Assembly (NCBI GenBank): GCA_963745755.1
Contig: CAVUYP010000001.1
Span: forward strand, 2,666,001-2,730,000
DNA: 64,000 nucleotides
Source of the DNA: RHKX01 sp963745755
Lineage (GTDB): Bacteria; Actinomycetota; Thermoleophilia; Solirubrobacterales; 70-9
Reading direction: 5' to 3'
Position numbers and translations under genes: made by a program. Below are positions 8,256-15,884 of the stretch, in pieces; positions within the stretch are counted from its first letter, which is position 1; each line of letters starts with the position of its first letter. The notes beneath the pieces are model-generated. The model searched no databases. It saw nothing but the letters and a program-made list of their open reading frames with translations, and had not been told where the DNA came from.

Positions 8256-8600
8256 TCAGCTCGTCGAGCTGAGCTCGCTCGCGGCGTTGCGGTAGACGTC
8301 GGCGAAATGGAGGTAGCGGCCGGCGATCGCGTCGACGGCGGCGTCGCGCTCGATCGACCCGGCGAGGAGCGACCCGATCGCGTCCCACCAGATCGTTCTC
8401 CTGACCGCGAAGCCACCGAAGCCGTCGACCGGCGCCGCGATCCGCAGCCAGCGTTCGACCTTGGCCTCGTCGGCGCCGCGGCCGAGGATCAGACAGCTGA
8501 CCCGGTCGCGGCCGCCGCGGCGGCAGGCCGCCGCGATCCGCTCGCAGTCGCCGCGCACCTCGATGCCCTCGATCTTCCAGAACAGCTGCTCGCCGGCGAT
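8256..8600 (-). pseudogene. C-terminal remnant of a DUF2090 protein
   Basis: Read leftwards from about 8600: LFWKIEGIEVRGDCERI, GGRDRVSCLILGRGADE, VDGFGGFAVRRTIWWDAI, then DAAVDAIAGRYLHFADVYRNAA and a stop at 8256. This resembles the C-terminal part of DUF2090 proteins (the domain also found at the end of some IolC-type enzymes), which are normally about 280-340 aa. The N-terminal half and start codon are absent: upstream of about 8605 this strand is merely antisense to the ABC-transporter fragment. No function is expected. Confidence 0.6.
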
Positions 8601-8609
8601 CGGCGGGCC

Positions 8610-8762
8610 CGGTTCACGGCCCGGATTCACGGCAGCCCGCCGGCCTCGGCCGGCGGGCTGGTCGAGCTGGCGATCGACCCGTCGCAACTGCACCTGTTCG
8701 ACCGCGACGACGGCCGCGCGATCGAGCCCGACCGGGCAGCAGGACGCGGAGCTCGAGGATGA
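8610..8762 (+). pseudogene. C-terminal remnant of a sugar ABC transporter ATPase (TOBE-like tail)
   Basis: The plus strand reads ARFTARIHGSPPASAGG then LVELAIDPSQLHLFDRDDG and a stop at 8760-8762. This has the form of the last segment of UgpC/MsmX/MalK-type ATPases, where 'L.D..R.HLFD..TG' closes the TOBE domain. The Walker A, signature and Walker B parts are missing; left of about 8610 the frame is only antisense to the DUF2090 remnant. Its stop overlaps the ATG of the next gene (ATGA at 8759-8762), which suggests the next gene was once downstream of this transporter in an operon. Confidence 0.55.
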
Positions 8763-9631
8763 AGGTCATCGATGGAGGGACGTCGAGGAGAACCGGACTG
8801 GCGGTGCTGGCGGCGCTGGCGGTCGGTGCTGCGGCGATCGCCTCGATCGGGACCGGGGGCTCGGCGGGCCAGCCGGACCACCCGCCGCCCCCCGCCAACG
8901 CCCGGTTCGACTATCAGATCGGCGGCGACTATCCGCTGCCGGCGGGCGTCTCCGTCGTCTCCCGGGACTGGTTCAGCGGCCGCCCCGCGGCCGATCCGGC
9001 CTATTCGATCTGCTACGTCAACGCCTTCCAGACCCAGGCCAACGAGCCGGGGACGGATCGGCCCGACGAGCGCTCCAACTGGCCGCGGCGATTGGTCCTC
9101 GCCAAGCTCGGCGACGATCCGCACTGGGGCGGGGAGTACCTGGTCGACATCGGCACCGGCGCGAAGCGAAGACGGGCCGGCCGGTGGGTGGCGCAGATGA
9201 TCCACGGCTGCGCCGAGGCCGGCTTCGACGCCGTCGAGCTCGACAACCTCGATTCGTGGACCCGGTTCAACGGCACGCCGCTGAAGAAGAAGGTCCCGTT
9301 CGGCAAGCGCCAGGCACTGGCCTACGCGAAGCTGCTCGCGGTCCGCGCCCACCGGCTCGGCATGGCGGTCGGGCAGAAGAACACGGCGGGCATCGACCGG
9401 GCGGAGTCCGCAAAGGTCGGCTTCGACTTCGCGATCGCCGAGGAGTGCGGCCGTTATCGCGAGTGTCACCGCTACACGTCCGTCTACGGCAGCCATGTGA
9501 TCGCGATCGAGTACCGGCGCAGGGATTTCCGCCGCGCCTGCCGCTCGGTCGGAGCCCGGATCTCGGTCGTCCTCCGCGACCGCCTCGTCAACAGGCCCGG
9601 GTCGAAGCGGTACGTCTACGACTCCTGCTGA
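8759..9631 (+). CDS. Secreted GH114-family (endo-alpha-1,4-polygalactosaminidase-like) glycosidase
   Basis: 290 aa. A hydrophobic segment at about 13-31 acts as signal or anchor, followed by a Pro-rich linker. From residue 49 the sequence follows the GH114/TM1410 TIM barrel: FDYQIGGDYPL, ICYVNAFQTQANEPG (strand 2), YLVDIGTG, and the active-site strand AGFDAVELDNLDSW with Glu160 and Asp162 as likely acidic catalytic residues. Characterised relatives cut alpha-1,4-galactosaminoglycan; substrate here is unknown. ATG 8759 overlaps the stop of the truncated ABC-transporter fragment, so its original promoter may have been deleted. Confidence in family is good, in activity modest. Confidence 0.8.
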   Translation: MKVIDGGTSRRTGLAVLAALAVGAAAIASIGTGGSAGQPDHPPPPANARFDYQIGGDYPLPAGVSVVSRDWFSGRPAADPAYSICYVNAFQTQANEPGTDRPDERSNWPRRLVLAKLGDDPHWGGEYLVDIGTGAKRRRAGRWVAQMIHGCAEAGFDAVELDNLDSWTRFNGTPLKKKVPFGKRQALAYAKLLAVRAHRLGMAVGQKNTAGIDRAESAKVGFDFAIAEECGRYRECHRYTSVYGSHVIAIEYRRRDFRRACRSVGARISVVLRDRLVNRPGSKRYVYDSC

Positions 9632-9694
9632 GCGGGTGGGCGGCGAACCCACGCCTCGCTCAGGCCGCGGCCCGGCTGATCTAGGATCGACCCG

Positions 9695-10216
9695 ATGGAC
9701 GGCGATCCCGCGTCTCGTGCAGGCAGCGACGGAGCGCCGCCGCGGGTGCGCATCGCCGCCGCCGCCGACGCCGCCGACGCTGCTGCCGCGGGCCGGCTCC
9801 TCGATCGCTTCAACGGCGAGTACGACGAGCCGACCCCGGGGCCGGAGCGGCTCGCCGCGCGGGTCGAGGGTCTGATCGCGGCCGGCGCCACCGCCGTCCT
9901 TCTCGCCGGCGAAGGCCCCGACGGGATCCTCGTGCTGCGGTTTCACCCGGCGATCTGGTCGGATGCCGAGGAGGCCTATCTGGCCGAGCTCTACGTGGTC
10001 GCGGAGCGCCGCCGCTGCGGGCTCGGCTCAGCGCTGATGACCGCCGGCCTCGAGCTCTGCCGCGAGCGGGGCTGCGACTACGTCTTCCTCGGCACCGACG
10101 AGGGAGACGCCGCCGCCCATCGTCTCTACGAGCGGTTCGGGTTCAGCAACCTCAGCGCCGCCGGAACGAAGTCCGGCGGACGGGAGCGGATGTTCGTCTA
10201 CGAGCTCGACCTCTGA
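9695..10216 (+). CDS. GNAT-family N-acetyltransferase
   Basis: 173 aa. The GNAT core is clear: AYLAELYVVAERRRCGLGSALM is strand 4 plus the acetyl-CoA pyrophosphate loop (RRCGLG, the usual R/QxxGxG/A), followed by CDYVFLGTDEGDAAAHRLYERFGF, the C-terminal strand and helix. About 20 N-terminal residues are low-complexity. Acetyl acceptor unknown. ATG 9695 has TAGGAT seven bases upstream (9682-9687) and no Shine-Dalgarno, so it is probably leaderless. Convergent with the helicase gene on the other strand. Confidence 0.85.
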   Translation: MDGDPASRAGSDGAPPRVRIAAAADAADAAAAGRLLDRFNGEYDEPTPGPERLAARVEGLIAAGATAVLLAGEGPDGILVLRFHPAIWSDAEEAYLAELYVVAERRRCGLGSALMTAGLELCRERGCDYVFLGTDEGDAAAHRLYERFGFSNLSAAGTKSGGRERMFVYELDL

Positions 10217-10235
10217 GCCGGCGCCGCAGGGGCGC

Positions 10236-11879
10236 TCAGCTGCGGTAGAGCTCGGCCGTGAGCAGCTCGCAGCAGCGCTCGAGCTGCTCGATCGTCGCCT
10301 CGTCGACCCTGCCGATGCCGACCCTGCCGTTGATCCAGAGGTTCGCCTCGCGGTGGCCGCAGCGGCGGCTTCGGGCGAACTCGGAGACGAGCCGGTGGCG
10401 GCGCTCGCGGAGGGCCTTGCGCCGCTGGAACGCCGGCATCGCCGCCGCGGCGGGTGGCTCCGGGTCGGCCGTTGCGACCGCGACTAGCGGCGCGGCGGCC
10501 GGCTGGACGTCGTCGTCGCCCGGTTCGCCGAACAGGTTCATCTGCGGCACGACGTCGGCGGCGACCGGGACGAAGTCGGGCTCGGCGTCGGCGCTGCGCT
10601 CGGTCTCGGTCCCCTCGTCGGGCTCGTCCCAGCTCCCCTCGTCCTCGCCGTCGCGCCGGGCCACGCGATGGATCTCGTCCTCGACCTTGGCGGCATGCGA
10701 GCGCAGGACCGGCTCGGCGGGCAGAAACAGCCAGCTCAGCTCGCCGCTCCCGGAGCCGATCCGCACGAACCGGCCGACGATCTGGCGGAAGATCATCGCC
10801 GTCTTCGCCGTCGTCGCATAGACGCCGACCCGCAGGCGCGGGATGTCGACTCCCTCGGAGACCATGTTGACGGCGACGATCCAGCGGCCCGTGCCGGTCG
10901 CGAAGCCGCGGAGTCGCTCGTGGGCGCCGACGTCCTGGTGCAGGACCACCGTCGGAGTCTCGCCGGAGATCGCGGCAAGGGCGCCGGCGACGACCCGGGC
11001 GTGGGCGCTGTCGGCGGCGATCACCAGGCCGCCGGCGTCGGGGTGGCCACCGGCGCGGACGCGGGTCAGCTGGGCGTCCGCCTGGCGGAGGATCCGCGGC
11101 AGCCCCTCGGGCAGCTCGGTCGAGATCGCCGTCCGGTAGCGGCGGCCGCGCTCGCGCGCCGGCAGGTCCTCCTCGAAGGAGCTCTCGATGGTCTCCTCGC
11201 CGCTCTGCCAGACGAGCGTGCCGTCGAAGGGGACGAAGACGACCCGGCGGCAGACGCCGTCGCGGATCGCCTCCGCGTAGGAATAGGCGATGTCGGGGAC
11301 GGCGAAGCCCGATTGGTCGTAGCTGATGCCCGGGATCGGCGCGTCGTCGCTGCGGAACGGCGTGCCGGAGAGCAGCAGCTTGCGGCCGGCGGTGGCGAAG
11401 GCCTGCCGGAAGCCCTCGCCCCAGGCGAGGTCGTCGCCGAGGTGGTGGACCTCGTCGGCGATGACGAGCGTTCGCGGGCTGCACTCGCGGGCGTAGGCGG
11501 CCGCCGAGGCGGCGGCGCGCGCATAGGTGACCGCGATGCCCTGGAAGTCCCGGGTCGTGCGCAAATGCGGGGCGTCGGGCTGCAGCTGCAGCCCCTGGGC
11601 GGCGGCCGCGGCGGCCCACTGACGGGTCAGCGGCGCCGTCGGGCAGACGATCGCGACCCGGCTGATCTCGCCGCCGCTGAGCAGCTCGCGGGCCAGCACC
11701 AGCGCCGGCCGGGTCTTGCCGGCACCGGGCGCGGCGGCGATCAGGAACGGGCCGCGCCGCCAGCGCTCCGCGACCGCCAGCGTGCGCCCCTGCCACTCGC
11801 GCAACGCCTGGTCGCGAACGGGTGCGGAGGAGCCGCCCTCGGCCGTCCCGGTGGCTGTCGTCTGGGTCCCGCCCGTCAT
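10236..11879 (-). CDS. Superfamily 2 DEAD/DEAH-box helicase
   Basis: 547 aa from ATG 11879. Helicase motifs in order: Q-like region QALREWQ, Walker A APGAGKT (50-56), motif II as DEVHHLGDD, motif III LLLSGTPFRSD, then the second RecA domain with VVLHQDVGAHERLRGF, VNMVSEGVDIPRLRVGVYAT and motif VI QIVGRFVRIG. An acidic linker (GSWDEPDEGTETERSADAEP) joins a C-terminal all-helical segment ending HREANLWINGRVGIGR. It resembles the RAD25/UvsW-like branch of SF2 helicases of unknown biological role. The frame stays open upstream to 12245, but residues there are antisense to the divergent kinase gene. Confidence 0.85.
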   Translation of the reverse strand: MTGGTQTTATGTAEGGSSAPVRDQALREWQGRTLAVAERWRRGPFLIAAAPGAGKTRPALVLARELLSGGEISRVAIVCPTAPLTRQWAAAAAAQGLQLQPDAPHLRTTRDFQGIAVTYARAAASAAAYARECSPRTLVIADEVHHLGDDLAWGEGFRQAFATAGRKLLLSGTPFRSDDAPIPGISYDQSGFAVPDIAYSYAEAIRDGVCRRVVFVPFDGTLVWQSGEETIESSFEEDLPARERGRRYRTAISTELPEGLPRILRQADAQLTRVRAGGHPDAGGLVIAADSAHARVVAGALAAISGETPTVVLHQDVGAHERLRGFATGTGRWIVAVNMVSEGVDIPRLRVGVYATTAKTAMIFRQIVGRFVRIGSGSGELSWLFLPAEPVLRSHAAKVEDEIHRVARRDGEDEGSWDEPDEGTETERSADAEPDFVPVAADVVPQMNLFGEPGDDDVQPAAAPLVAVATADPEPPAAAAMPAFQRRKALRERRHRLVSEFARSRRCGHREANLWINGRVGIGRVDEATIEQLERCCELLTAELYRS

Positions 11880-11960
11880 CTCGAGCGCGGCATGATTGGG
11901 CCTCGGCCGGACGGGACGCGACACGCCCGCTCGGCAAGCCATCCTGGCATCGTTGGTCCG

Positions 11961-12470
11961 GTGCAAGCGATTGTGATCACCGGCCCGCCGGGGGCCGGCA
12001 AGAGCGAGGTGGCGGCATCGCTGCACGACTCGCTCGGCGAGTCGGGCGCCGACGCCGCGCTGATCGAAGTGGACGAGATGGGGCGATCGCATCCGCCGCT
12101 CGAGCGAACCCGCTCGGTCGGGCATCTGCGGATGCTCGCCGACTCCTATCGCGAGTTCGGCTGCTCGATCCTGATCGTCACGGCGACGATCGAAGACGAC
12201 TCCCATCGGCTCGCGATCCTCGCCGCGACCGGCGCCGACGAGCACCTCCTCGTCCGGCTCGAGGCCGACCCGGTCACGCTGCGCGACCGGATCCTCGCCC
12301 GCGAGCCGGCCGGCTGGCAGGGCCTGCCCGACCTCCTCAACGCCTCGCGGCAGCTGGCCGAGGCGATGCCGGCACTGCCGGGCGTCGACCTCGTCCTCGG
12401 CACCGAGGGCGTCCGACCGGCCGAGGTCGCCGGCCGGATCGAGGGGCGGCTCAGCCGGCCGGGGCGATGA
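11961..12470 (+). CDS. P-loop kinase-like nucleotide-binding protein
   Basis: 169 aa from GTG 11961. Walker A GPPGAGKS at residues 8-15 follows the strand VQAIVIT; a second acidic strand ALIEVDEMG is consistent with the DxD/D substrate-binding position of small-molecule kinases (shikimate or gluconate kinase-like). A later LVRLEADPVTLRDRILARE looks like the lid region with Arg residues. Substrate cannot be named. Divergent from the helicase gene, with only about 80 bp between starts, so both promoters must share that interval. Confidence 0.75.
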   Translation: MQAIVITGPPGAGKSEVAASLHDSLGESGADAALIEVDEMGRSHPPLERTRSVGHLRMLADSYREFGCSILIVTATIEDDSHRLAILAATGADEHLLVRLEADPVTLRDRILAREPAGWQGLPDLLNASRQLAEAMPALPGVDLVLGTEGVRPAEVAGRIEGRLSRPGR

Positions 12471-12550
12471 CGGCGATCACGTGCCCTCGGGATCGGTGAG
12501 CCGCCCGCGAAGGACGCGTCCCTGTCCGGCGCCCGGCATACCGTTCCCGT

Positions 12551-13072
12551 GTGCAAGCTTTCGCGATTCGTGCACCGTCGGTCGAGGACCTGTTCGACCC
12601 GTTCAGCGCCGAGCCACTCCAGGCGCGGCCGCTTCGCGAGGAGGTGCGCGAGCGGATCCTGCGGGCCTGGATCGACACCCGCGAGGAGCGACCCGACCAC
12701 CTCACCGTCGAGCTGCCGGCCGGCGAGCGTCGCGACGGGCTCGGCGAGCACCTGCGGGTTGCGATCCGCAATGACCTGACGTCGGCATACGACGCGAGCC
12801 GACGGCTGCTGATCTTCCCGGCCCGCAGCGAGCGGCGCGAGGCGCTCGTCGCATTCATGTTCCTCGTCTTCTGCCTGATCGCCTCGAGCCTGTTCGACCA
12901 GCTGACCCGCAACGAGACGCTGTTTCTGGCGATCTCCCAGGGGCTGGTCGTGCTCGGCTGGGTGGCGATGTGGCAGCCGGCTCAGCAGCTGTTCCGGGCG
13001 GTCTCGCTGTGGCTGAGCCGCAAGCGCTACCGGGAGCTCGCCCAGGTCGAGATCGAGATCGACTGGGCCTGA
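12551..13072 (+). CDS. Membrane protein of unknown function, two spans
   Basis: 173 aa, family not recognised. Residues 1-100 are soluble (HLTVELPAGERRDGLGEHL... AIRNDLTSAYDASRRLLIFPA). Two hydrophobic spans follow at about 98-117 (ALVAFMFLVFCLIASSLFD) and 124-143 (TLFLAISQGLVVLGWVAMWQ), then a basic segment rich in Arg and an amphipathic tail VEIEIDWA. GTG 12551 has TACCGT six bases upstream (12539-12544), matching the leaderless pattern. Both termini are probably cytoplasmic. Confidence 0.7.
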   Translation: MQAFAIRAPSVEDLFDPFSAEPLQARPLREEVRERILRAWIDTREERPDHLTVELPAGERRDGLGEHLRVAIRNDLTSAYDASRRLLIFPARSERREALVAFMFLVFCLIASSLFDQLTRNETLFLAISQGLVVLGWVAMWQPAQQLFRAVSLWLSRKRYRELAQVEIEIDWA

Positions 13073-13147
13073 GCGGCGGTCGTCCGCCGAGCCGCCGACT
13101 GAGCCGCTTCGACGCCTGCCGGGCAGCATGGTGATATCAGGGGGGAG

Positions 13148-13459
13148 ATGAACTTCGACGAAGCCCTCGCGACCCTCCTCGCCCTCGTCGGGCGACGGGT
13201 CGAGGTGCATATCGTCTCCGCCGGTGAGAGCCCGCACCTCGTCGCCACGTTCGGTGGCGTCCTCCGCGCCGGCCACTCGATGACCGGTGGCGAGCCGAGC
13301 GAGCACGAGGCGATCTTCATCCGCCTCGATGCCGGCCGCGAGACCGGCTCGATCAGCCTCAACCGCGAGGTCTACCGGGGCGGGATCGGACACGAGGACG
13401 GCTCGCTGACGCTGCAGCTCGGCGGCGTCGAGATGCTGATCGCCGTTCGCGACCATTGA
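13148..13459 (+). CDS. Small conserved-looking protein of unknown function
   Basis: 103 aa, not recognised. Predicted beta-rich fold with alternating hydrophobic residues (VEVHIVSAG, LVATFGGVLRAG, EAIFIRLDAG, GSLTLQLGGVEMLIAV). ATG 13148 is preceded by a strong Shine-Dalgarno (GGGGGGAG). The sequence is acidic, has no Cys and no membrane span. The P450 gene begins 32 bases after its stop. Confidence 0.65.
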   Translation: MNFDEALATLLALVGRRVEVHIVSAGESPHLVATFGGVLRAGHSMTGGEPSEHEAIFIRLDAGRETGSISLNREVYRGGIGHEDGSLTLQLGGVEMLIAVRDH

Positions 13460-13491
13460 CCGGACGCGGGCGTCCCCTAAGCTCGATCACG

Positions 13492-14880
13492 GTGGCCGCG
13501 CCCGACACAACTCTCGCGACAGCCCCCTCGCGCCCGGGCATGCCGCCCCGGCCCGATCTCTCGAACCTGATGATGAGCGTCGGGTTCATGCTCGCCCCGA
13601 CCCGGTTCCTCGACTCCTGCAAGCGTCGCTGCGGCGACTACTTCACGCTCCGCCCGACCCCCGATCGCGAGCTCGTGGTCACCGCCGATCCGGTCGCGGT
13701 CAAGCGCGGTCTTCACCGGCGATCCCGATCTGCTCCATGCCGGTGAGGGGAACGTGACGCTGGCGCCGCTGCTCGGCCCGAGCTCGGTGCTGCTGCTCGA
13801 CGGCGACGAGCACCTCCGCCACCGGCGCCTGCTGCTGCCACCGTTCCACGGCGAGCGGATGCGCGCCTATGGGTCGATGATGGAGGAGGTCGCCGAGCGG
13901 CGGATCGCCGACTGGCCGGCGGGCCGCTCGTTCGCGGCGCTGCCGAGCATGCAGGCGATCACCCTCGAGGTGATCCTGCGGGCCGTCTTCGGCTTCGCGG
14001 ACGCGGAGCGCCGCGACCGCATCGGCGGGCCGCTGCGACGGCTCCTCGACACGGTCGCGAGCCGCCCCCGGGTGCTGGCGCTGGCGCTGACCGCTGGACG
14101 CAACGGGCCGCTCAGCCCATGGCGCCGGTTCGCCGTCCTCCGCGATCGGGCCGACGCGCTCCTCCACGAGGAGATCGGCGACCGTCGCCGCGACCCTCAC
14201 GGCGCCGACGGCGACGACATCTTCTCGATGCTGCTCGCCGCCCGCGACCCCGAGGGGGTCCCGCTCAGCGACTCCGAGCTGCGCGACGAGCTGATGACCC
14301 TGCTTCTCGCCGGTCATGAGACGACCGCAACCGCCCTCGCCTGGACCTTCGAGCAGCTGACCCGCAACCCGGCGGTGCTCGGCCGGCTGCAGGCCGAGGA
14401 GGCGGCGGGAAACGGCGAGTACCTCGATGCCGTCATCAAGGAGAGCCTGCGGCTGCGACCGGTCGGTCCCGGCCGTCGTCCGCTGCCTGCAGGCGCCGAT
14501 GCGAGTTCGGCGGCTGGGAGCTGCCGGCCGGGGTCAACATCGCTCCCTCGATCTACCTGATGCATCGCCGCCCCGACATCTACCCGGACCCGCTCGCCTT
14601 CCGGCCGGAGCGGTTCCTCGACGATCCGCCCGGCACCTACGAGTGGATCCCGTTCGGCGGCGGCATCCGCCGCTGCCTCGGCGCGAGCTTCGCGCAGTTC
14701 GAGATGCGGATCGTGATCCGCGCCGTGCTCGCCGCGCGGCGACTGCGGGTCCGGCCAGGCGGCCGGCCCGAAGGGGTGACCCGGCGGGCGATCACGCTGG
14801 CGCCGGCGCGCGGCGCGCGGGTGCGCGGCCGATCGGCCCCCGGCCGGCGTTTCCCGCGTCTAGGGGGACCAGGCGTCTAG
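13492..14880 (+). CDS. Cytochrome P450, frame broken three times
   Basis: Haem monooxygenase. Readable motifs are the I-helix LLLAGHETTATALAW (oxygen activation), the K-helix KESLRLRP (ExxR) and the haem loop FGGGIRRCLGASFAQFE with the thiolate Cys. Three +1 shifts interrupt the frame near 13707 (VAVK then VFTGDPDLLHAG), 14463 (LRPV then VPAVVRCLQAP) and 14510 (APMR then GGWELPAGV). Removing one base at each, in every case from a doublet, gives 461 aa with normal spacing. The N-terminus resembles CYP110/CYP135-like enzymes. GTG 13492 has TAAGCT eight bases upstream. No ferredoxin partner is adjacent; substrate unknown. Confidence 0.85.
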
Positions 14881-15794
14881 GCGGCGGCCGACGCGCCCGA
14901 GGGCTGGCGGCGCAGGCCGAGCGGGTCCATCGACGTGCCGCGGGGGACGACGAGCAGCGGCGTGCGGGCTCCCGAGATGACGGTCCGCGAGGTGCTGCCG
15001 AGCAGGGTCCGGCGCAGTGGCCCGTGCCCCCGCGATCCGACGACCATCAGGTCGACCTCGGCGGAGGCCTCGGCGAGCAACGCGCCGGGCGAGCCGGTCA
15101 GCAGCCGCCCCTCGGCCTTCAGCGTTTGCGGCACCCGTCCGAGCGCGAGCTCCTGGGTCCGTTGCATCTCCTTGCGCTCGGCGTCCTGAAACTCGCCGGC
15201 CGTCATCACCGTCCAGACCGTCGCATAACCGTACTTCGGATAGTCGGCGACGCTGAGCACGAGCAGCTCGCCGTGGGTGCGCTCGGCGATCGCGATCGCG
15301 GTCTCCAGCGCCGCCCAGGATTCGGGCGAGCCGTCGAAGCCGACGCCGATCTTAAGCACCGGCTTCGTGGGCCGGTCGGCGTAGCCGCGCGGCGCGACCA
15401 TGACGGCGCAGGGAGCGCCGTGCAGGAGCGAGCCGCCGGTGCTGCCGAGGAGCGTCTCGCCGACCTTGCCGCGGTGGCATGAGCCGACCACGAGCACGGT
15501 TGCGTGACGATCCTCAGCGAGCTTGCCGAGCGCGTTGGAGATCGACTGCTCGGCAACCGGCACGGTCTCGACGGCCAGACCCGGGAGCAGGTCGTGCACC
15601 TTCGCGAACGTGTCGGCGCTCTCGACCGCCAGCGCGTTCGAGAGATCCTCGTGGGTCATCAGACCGCGCGGCCAGGGATACACCGTCGCGACCGTCAGGC
15701 TGCCGCCGACGATCTCGGCTAGGACGCGCCCGAGAGCCAATGCGTCTCGGCCTTCGGGGCTATCCTGATAGCCGATGAGAATCTGGCGGTCCAC
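14877..15794 (-). CDS. Tandem universal stress protein (UspA-like)
   Basis: 305 aa with two UspA domains. Domain 1 (about 1-145) starts DRQILIGYQDSPEGRDAL and has the nucleotide-binding loop VVGSCHRGKVGETLLGSTGGSLLHGAPCAVMVAP. Domain 2 (about 150-290) starts IGVGFDGSPESWAAL and has VVGSRGHGPLRRTLLGSTSRTVI. Both carry the GxxG(x9)G(S/T) ATP-binding pattern, as in the two-domain USPs of the mycobacterial dormancy regulon. GTG 15794 has a -10-like TAGATT seven bases upstream and a palindromic site centred about 67 bases upstream, shared with cydA and the response regulator. Its stop interlocks with the P450 stop in CTAG. Confidence 0.9.
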   Translation of the reverse strand: MDRQILIGYQDSPEGRDALALGRVLAEIVGGSLTVATVYPWPRGLMTHEDLSNALAVESADTFAKVHDLLPGLAVETVPVAEQSISNALGKLAEDRHATVLVVGSCHRGKVGETLLGSTGGSLLHGAPCAVMVAPRGYADRPTKPVLKIGVGFDGSPESWAALETAIAIAERTHGELLVLSVADYPKYGYATVWTVMTAGEFQDAERKEMQRTQELALGRVPQTLKAEGRLLTGSPGALLAEASAEVDLMVVGSRGHGPLRRTLLGSTSRTVISGARTPLLVVPRGTSMDPLGLRRQPSGASAAA

Positions 15795-15801
15795 GAGCCC
15801 G

Positions 15802-15807
15802 AATCTA
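15802..15807 (-). promoter_or_regulatory. Predicted -10 element of the usp gene
   Basis: TAGATT on the minus strand, separated from the GTG at 15794 by seven bases. This spacing predicts transcription starting at the start codon. The operator-like site at 15852-15870 would then be centred near -67. Confidence 0.5.
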
Positions 15808-15851
15808 GGCTGCCCGCAGTCACCGGGCATCCGGCAAGACTTGCCAACCGG

Positions 15852-15870
15852 CTCGGTAGTGAACCCCGAG
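15852..15870. promoter_or_regulatory. Shared palindromic operator, copy 1 (usp / sensor kinase)
   Basis: CTCGGTAGTGAACCCCGAG matches the perfect palindrome upstream of cydA (TTCGGTAGTGACTACCGAA) at 14 of 19 positions, including the complete left half TCGGTAGT. It lies between the divergent usp and sensor kinase genes, centred about 67 bases from the usp start and 24 bases before the kinase ATG. Likely binding site of the NarL-type regulator encoded at 20198, by inference. Confidence 0.55.
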
Positions 15871-15884
15871 GCCGGCCCACGCGG

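Noticed and set aside
10668..11960. Plus-strand frame upstream of the small kinase, giving a 600-codon reading
   Set aside because: The part before 11961 is antisense to the helicase; only the section from GTG 11961 shows a protein family.
11880..12245. N-terminal extension of the helicase frame beyond ATG 11879
   Set aside because: The extra residues are antisense to the divergent kinase and have no helicase similarity.
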